A stretch of DNA of 64,000 nucleotides, taken from Desulfocapsaceae bacterium (lineage in GTDB: Bacteria > Desulfobacterota > Desulfobulbia > Desulfobulbales > Desulfocapsaceae). Shown piece after piece: positions 59,802 to 64,000 of the stretch. Location of the stretch: positions 1 through 64,000 of the forward strand of contig JARLHL010000022.1 of the NCBI GenBank assembly GCA_031292275.1, written 5' to 3'. The position numbers were made by a program, and so were the translations under genes. Within the stretch, counting starts at the first letter, position 1. The number at the start of each line of letters is the position of its first letter. The notes under the pieces are model-generated. The model saw only the letters and a program-made list of their open reading frames with translations. It did no database searches and had not been told where the DNA came from.

Positions 59802-60014
59802 TTATTTTGTGCGATGGCGGGAAGGAGCGAAGGGGCTTTCGACCTTGGCGCCGTCCAGCATCCGGCGCATCATCTTCATCTCGACCGCGGCTGCCTGCAG
59901 TTCGGCCTGTATGCGGTCCTTCTCTCCTGGTGCTGCCAAATCCAGCTCTTTTTCGAGCCGGCCGACCTTTTGTTGGGCCCGGTATAATTCAAGGGCTATG
60001 GCCTTAATGGACAT
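59802..60014 (-). CDS. Small coiled-coil protein, 70 aa
   Basis: MSIKAIALELYRAQQKVGRLEKELD then EKDRIQAELQAAAVEMKMMRRMLDGAK form two amphipathic helices; the tail is basic. No family recognised. AGGAG lies 9 bp before ATG 60014. It follows the amidohydrolase gene by 32 bp on the minus strand. A TCGTCCCT/AGGGACGA hairpin (59662-59684) lies downstream. Confidence 0.7.
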   Translation of the reverse strand: MSIKAIALELYRAQQKVGRLEKELDLAAPGEKDRIQAELQAAAVEMKMMRRMLDGAKVESPFAPSRHRTK

Positions 60015-60046
60015 CGTGGGGTCTCCTCTTTGCAATCGGGCTTATT

Positions 60047-61351
60047 TCAAGCGGCCCTGAGTCCGGCGGCCAGCCTCTCCACCGCCGCCAGGGTCTCTTC
60101 CAGGTCAAAGGCCAGGACCTTCCGGTCCCGGACCACGATCCTGCCGTCGACGATGACGGTGCGGACATCGCTGCCCCTGGCCGCATAGACCAGGAGATCC
60201 TGGTTGTAAAAGGGCGTCAGGTGCGGGGCCTGCAGGTCGATGAGAACCATGTCAGCCAGGCCTCCCGCCACCAGCCTGCCGGTCTGCGGGAGGCCAAGCA
60301 GGCGGGCGCCGTCCGTGGTGGCGCAGGCCAGGGCCTGCCGGGCCGGCAGGCTGGTGGCGTCATGATCCTTCAGCTTCTGAATCTTGGCCAGCATGTCCAT
60401 CTCCCTGAACATGTCCAGGCTGTTGTTGCTGGCGCAGCCGTCGGTCCCCAGGCCTACCCGGATGCCGCGGTCGAGCATCGCAGAGACCCTGGCAGTCCCT
60501 GAGGCCAGCTTCAGGTTGCTCTGCGGGCAGCTCACCACCTGGGCGCCCGTGGCCGCCAGGATGTCCAGATCCGCATCGTCGAGCCAGATGCTGTGGACGC
60601 AGACAGCGGCGGCATCCAGCAGCCCCAGGGTCTGAAGGTGTTTGACCGGGCTTGTCCCGCGGGCGTCGATGAGCATGCCAGCCTCTCCCCGGGCCTCGGC
60701 TAGATGGATGAAGAAACGCAATCGGTGCCGGTCGGCAGTTTCCTTGGCCCGGAGCAGGGTGGCAGGCGAACAGGTATAGGGCGAATGGGCGAAGACCGCA
60801 GGCGTGACGAGCGGATCCTGCCCCAGCCAGAAGTCGATGAATCTCTCCAGCATCTCGATATTCCGGCTGGGGTCGGGGACGCCGGGCGCCGGGAAGTCGA
60901 TGACCCCCTGAGCCGCCACAGCCCTGATCCCGGCGTCACGGCAGGCCCTGGCCGCGGAATCTGCATGAAAATAGCCGTCGGCGACGGTGGTTGTACCTGC
61001 AAGCAGCATTTCGGCGGCGGCCAGCCTGGTGCACCAGTAGACCATCTCCGGATTGACGCTGGCGGCCTCGGCGGGAAAAATGTGTCGGTTGAGCCAGGTC
61101 ATCAGGTCAAGGTCGTCGGCCAGCCCGCGGAAGAGGGTCATGGCGCAGTGGTTATGGCTGTTGATCAGACCCGGCATCAGCAACTGGCCGGGGGCTTTGA
61201 TGACGGTGGCTGTTCCAGGAGCCGGCCGCTGCTCCATGGGCCCCAGGGTCCGGATCGTGTTGTCTGTAATTTCCAGGAAGCCGGGGCTTATCAGGGGGGC
61301 GCCGGCCTCGGGCAGGATGGTGCAGTCTGTGATCTGGAGAGTGTCCGGCAT
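60047..61351 (-). CDS. mtaD: Amidohydrolase, MTA/SAH deaminase (MtaD)-like
   Basis: 434 aa. Metal motif LINSHNHCAMTLFRGLADDLDLMTWL, then VFAHSPYTCSPATL, FFIHLAEARGE, CVHSIWLDD and GLGTDGCASNNSLDM. This order matches 5'-methylthioadenosine/S-adenosylhomocysteine deaminase and the related TrzN/AtzA group. Substrate not decidable by eye. No strong Shine-Dalgarno before ATG 61351. Divergent from ychF. Confidence 0.88.
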   Translation of the reverse strand: MPDTLQITDCTILPEAGAPLISPGFLEITDNTIRTLGPMEQRPAPGTATVIKAPGQLLMPGLINSHNHCAMTLFRGLADDLDLMTWLNRHIFPAEAASVNPEMVYWCTRLAAAEMLLAGTTTVADGYFHADSAARACRDAGIRAVAAQGVIDFPAPGVPDPSRNIEMLERFIDFWLGQDPLVTPAVFAHSPYTCSPATLLRAKETADRHRLRFFIHLAEARGEAGMLIDARGTSPVKHLQTLGLLDAAAVCVHSIWLDDADLDILAATGAQVVSCPQSNLKLASGTARVSAMLDRGIRVGLGTDGCASNNSLDMFREMDMLAKIQKLKDHDATSLPARQALACATTDGARLLGLPQTGRLVAGGLADMVLIDLQAPHLTPFYNQDLLVYAARGSDVRTVIVDGRIVVRDRKVLAFDLEETLAAVERLAAGLRAA

Positions 61352-61554
61352 CGTTTCGGGATAAAAAGAATTCTTGGGGAAGGGACATTTTTGAAAAACA
61401 TGGGCGTTTTCCAGGACTGATGGGTATAATACTCCGTTCTGTAATATTTGTCTGCAAGAGAGAATGGGATGGCGGTCTTGCTGCCTGTTTTGCCGGTGTC
61501 TGATCGGCGCGGGGGAAAGACGCCCTCCGTTTGAATATGTAAGGAGCTGGCCTT

Positions 61555-62652
61555 ATGGGTTTTCGCTGTGGTATCGTCGGTCTGCCCAATGTTGGAAAAT
61601 CGACTATTTTTAATGCATTGACGGCGGCCGGGATTGATGCCGAAAATTATCCTTTCTGCACTATTGAACCAAATGTCGGTATGGTCCCGGTGCCCGATGC
61701 GCGCCTGGATAAACTGGCGGAGATGGTGGCTACCAAAAAGAAAGTGGCCACCCAGATGGAGTTTGTCGATATCGCCGGTCTGGTCAAGGGAGCCAGCCGG
61801 GGTGAGGGGTTGGGCAACCAGTTTCTCGGTCATATCCGTCAGGTCGATGCCATTGTCCATGTGATCCGCTGCTTTGAGGACGAGAATATCGTCCATGTGG
61901 ACGGCGGCATTGATCCGGATCGGGACCGGGAGATCGTGACCATGGAGCTGATCCTGGCTGATCTCGATACCGTTGAGAATCGTCTGAAGAAGACCCTCAA
62001 TCAGGCCAAATCAGGGGACAAGACCTTTAAGGCACAGGCTGCCTTCCTGGAGCGGCTCCAGGCCATCCTGAACGAAGGAAAACCGGCGCGCAAGGTTGCG
62101 GTCGAGAGCGAGCTTGAGGAAAACCTCTTGAAAGAACTCTGTCTGCTCACGGCCAAGCCTGTGCTCTATGTCGCCAATGTCACCGAGGAAGATCTGCCCG
62201 GCGGCAACGAATTTGTGCGCAGGCTGGAGGCGGCGGCTGCGGCAGACGGCGACAGGGTCGTGATCATTGCGGGCAGCATCGAGCAGGAGCTGAGCCGCCT
62301 GGACAGGGAAGAACAGCAGGAATTCCTGGCCGAGATGGGCATGGAAGAACCAGGGTTGAACCGCCTGATCAAGGCGGGCTATGAACTGCTTGGCCTACAG
62401 ACCTATTTTACCGTCGGCGAGAAGGAGACCAAGGCCTGGACTATCACCAAGGGGACGAAGGCCCCGGGGGCTGCGGGGAAGATCCACACCGATTTCGAGA
62501 AGGGTTTCATCAGGGCGGAGGTGATCTCCTATGCGGATTATGTCGCCTGCGGCGGTGAGAGCGGCGCCAAGGAAAAGGGGCTGATGCGCTCTGAGGGCAA
62601 GGAATACGTAGTTGCCGACGGCGACACCATACTCTTTCGGTTCAACGTCTAG
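61555..62652 (+). CDS. ychF: Ribosome-binding ATPase YchF (OLA1 family)
   Basis: 365 aa. Obg-type P-loop [16 protein letters not shown]3 [11 protein letters not shown], and the N-x-x-E variant NVTEED replacing NKxD, which explains ATP preference. TGS domain with [33 protein letters not shown] (positions about 295-330). AAGGAG precedes the ATG. Confidence 0.97.
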   Translation: MGFRCGIVGLPNVGKSTIFNALTAAGIDAENYPFCTIEPNVGMVPVPDARLDKLAEMVATKKKVATQMEFVDIAGLVKGASRGEGLGNQFLGHIRQVDAIVHVIRCFEDENIVHVDGGIDPDRDREIVTMELILADLDTVENRLKKTLNQAKSGDKTFKAQAAFLERLQAILNEGKPARKVAVESELEENLLKELCLLTAKPVLYVANVTEEDLPGGNEFVRRLEAAAAADGDRVVIIAGSIEQELSRLDREEQQEFLAEMGMEEPGLNRLIKAGYELLGLQTYFTVGEKETKAWTITKGTKAPGAAGKIHTDFEKGFIRAEVISYADYVACGGESGAKEKGLMRSEGKEYVVADGDTILFRFNV

Positions 62653-62679
62653 AAGAAACGTTTCCCGGAGTTCACAGGA

Positions 62680-63696
62680 ATGCAGAAAAAGAGCTTCATT
62701 GACCAGCTGAAGGATGGTGATCGCTTCGATGATCTTTTTTTAGTGAAGTCAGCCCGGCTCGCCGAGACAAAGGCTGGAAAACCCTACCTGATCCTCACCG
62801 TGGCCGACCGCAGCGGCGAAATAAGCGGACCTGTTTGGGACAACGCCCAGGCGATGGCGGAAAAATGCCAGGCCGGTGGCTTTATCCGACTGAGCGGCCA
62901 GGTGCAGTCCTATCGGGACAAGCTGCAGTTGAAGGTGGACACCGCGGAACGCCTTGAACCCGAGGAGGTGGACCCTGCGGACTTCGTTGCGGCCAGCACG
63001 AAAAATGTGGCCGAGATGGCCGAAGCCCTGCAGCTTATCGTCCGGTCAGTGCAGAATCCCTTCATCAAGAAGCTGCTGGGGCGGTTTTTTAATAAAGGGG
63101 ATCTGTGGGTGGCCTTTCAGTCGGCCCCTGCCGCCAAGGGTATCCATCATGCCTATGTGGGCGGACTGTTGGAGCACTGCCTGTCCATGGCCCGGCTGGC
63201 CGATTTTCTGGCCGGTCACTATTCCGGGGTGGATCGCTCCCTGCTCCTGGCCGGCGCCCTGCTCCACGATATCGGCAAGCTGAAGGAACTGGAGGCGGAG
63301 ATGGGACTCATCGAATATACCCCGGAGGGGAGGTTGAAGGGCCATCTGGTCATCGGCAGCGAGATGGTGGCGTCCGAGGCCGCGGGTATCCGTGACTTTC
63401 CACCGGAGACTCTGATCCAGATCCAGCATCTGATCCTCAGTCATCATGGCCGGCAGGAGTTCGGTTCGCCTGCTGTGCCCATGACCGTCGAGGCCTTTCT
63501 GCTCAGCCAGATAGACGATATGGACGCCAAGATGAACCTGATGGAGCAGCTGCGCCGCAAGATCACCGAACAGGGCTTTTCCTGGAGCGACTATCAGCGT
63601 CCGTTGGAGCGGTATCTCTATTTGAGCCGCCTCGAGGAGGAGAAGGACGAGCCGGCTCCGCTGCCGGTGCCATCCAAGCAGCAGTCACTGTTTTAG
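62680..63696 (+). CDS. HD-domain 3'-5' exoribonuclease-like protein (YhaM type)
   Basis: 338 aa. N-terminal OB fold (KPYLILTVADRSGEISGPVWD), then the HD domain: HHAYVGGLLEHCLSMARLADF, LLLAGALLHDIGKLKELE (H, HD), and SHHGRQEFGSPAVPMTVEAFLLSQIDDMDAK (D). Layout and length match YhaM/CbfA. GGAG 9 bp before ATG 62680, 27 bp after ychF; likely cotranscribed with it and holB. Confidence 0.9.
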   Translation: MQKKSFIDQLKDGDRFDDLFLVKSARLAETKAGKPYLILTVADRSGEISGPVWDNAQAMAEKCQAGGFIRLSGQVQSYRDKLQLKVDTAERLEPEEVDPADFVAASTKNVAEMAEALQLIVRSVQNPFIKKLLGRFFNKGDLWVAFQSAPAAKGIHHAYVGGLLEHCLSMARLADFLAGHYSGVDRSLLLAGALLHDIGKLKELEAEMGLIEYTPEGRLKGHLVIGSEMVASEAAGIRDFPPETLIQIQHLILSHHGRQEFGSPAVPMTVEAFLLSQIDDMDAKMNLMEQLRRKITEQGFSWSDYQRPLERYLYLSRLEEEKDEPAPLPVPSKQQSLF

Positions 63697-63709
63697 GGGG
63701 GTGGCGGCC

Positions 63710-64000
63710 ATGGGAGATTCGAGGACGGCTGGTGTGGTGGAGGCTGCGGAGCCGGGCTTCACCGGTCTGCTGGGTCAGGACAAGGCAAAGATGTTTCTCG
63801 GCCGGGCGCTAGCTGCGGGAAGAATTCCCCATGCGTATCTCTTCCGGGGACCCGATGGAGTCGGCAAACGTCTGTTTGCCGGGAGGATGGCGGCTAATCT
63901 GAACTGCGGCCGGGCCTTGGGCGGTGCGGCCTGCGGGATGTGTCCTTCCTGCAGAAAATTTCATTCGGGGAATCATCCGGATTTCATCGTTATCGGTCCG
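63710..64000 (+). CDS. holB: DNA polymerase III delta' subunit, N-terminal part (cut by window end)
   Basis: 97 codons visible from ATG 63710 (MGDSRTAGVVEAAEPGFTGL), after GGGGGG. Walker A GPDGVGKRLFAGRMAANL and the Zn motif CGRALGGAACGMCPSCRKF with HPDFIV identify the clamp-loader delta'/gamma family. Last base is in frame; the gene continues outside the window. In line with the ychF-HD nuclease genes. Confidence 0.85.
   Translation, partial: MGDSRTAGVVEAAEPGFTGLLGQDKAKMFLGRALAAGRIPHAYLFRGPDGVGKRLFAGRMAANLNCGRALGGAACGMCPSCRKFHSGNHPDFIVIGP

Noticed and set aside
1-64000. CRISPR arrays, tRNA/rRNA genes, insertion sequences, prophage
   Set aside because: No regularly spaced direct repeats, no cloverleaf or rRNA signatures, no transposase or integrase motifs were seen in reading the window.

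Overview
The window (about 56% GC by eye) looks like chromosome of an anaerobic, propionate-metabolising bacterium of the Desulfobulbales type (sulfate-reducing former Deltaproteobacteria). This is inferred from a complete methylmalonyl-CoA/transcarboxylase route next to succinyl-CoA synthetase and a propionyl-CoA synthetase, a large benzoyl/2-hydroxyacyl-CoA dehydratase-type activase, and a Gram-negative envelope gene set (BamA, TolC family, UppP, PBP1C). I saw no rRNA, tRNA, CRISPR array, transposase or prophage.

Layout. 1-5.4 kb: 3' part of PBP1C, an unknown 303-aa protein, UppP. 4.1-11.6 kb: a minus-strand cecR-ybhG-ybhF-ybhS-ybhR-like ABC exporter operon that ends with its own TolC-type outer-membrane protein; a perfect 22-bp palindrome sits in the promoter of the TetR gene. 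11.9-16 kb: a polytopic membrane protein translationally coupled to a GT2 glycosyltransferase, then enolase. 16.5-21.3 kb: a ribbon-helix-helix-like regulator directly followed by a 1411-aa double-ASKHA activase. 21.4-22.2 kb: an MBL-fold hydrolase.

22.4-36.9 kb is the metabolic core. On the plus strand are a TetR regulator, methylmalonyl-CoA epimerase, a single-chain methylmalonyl-CoA mutase and the MeaB GTPase. On the minus strand are propionyl-CoA synthetase, SucC, SucD, the 12S-type carboxyltransferase, an ABM-domain protein, a 70-aa OadG-tail-like protein and a 5S-type carboxyltransferase fused to a biotinyl domain. Together these can move carbon propionate -> propionyl-CoA -> methylmalonyl-CoA -> succinyl-CoA -> succinate, with the carboxyl group exchanged with pyruvate/oxaloacetate. 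The two arms start at near-identical promoters (about 22456 on +, about 36950 on -) with the same -35, the same -10 and a shared AACAATGTT box. The TetR protein encoded just downstream of the first is the obvious candidate controller.

37.3-48 kb: a lipoprotein, an HAD hydrolase, Mfd, BamA with an unusual extra N-terminal domain, ComF, and a DnaA with an altered P-loop. 48-64 kb: HemY-type PPOX, metallophosphoesterase, HtpG, a BamE-like lipoprotein, Pcm, PutA, a minus-strand ACT / DUF711 / GT2 cluster, an MtaD-type amidohydrolase, YchF, a YhaM-like HD nuclease and the start of HolB.

The less expected signals are: the twin promoters of the propionate regulon; a roughly 100-bp interspersed repeat present three times in intergenic DNA (2929-3024, 45114-45213, 58863-58962); strong hairpins, mostly without U-tracts, in most gaps of the transcarboxylase/suc cluster; twin ATACGTAT palindromes 20 bp apart before the RHH gene; and a bamA terminator that runs directly into the likely mfd start codon.
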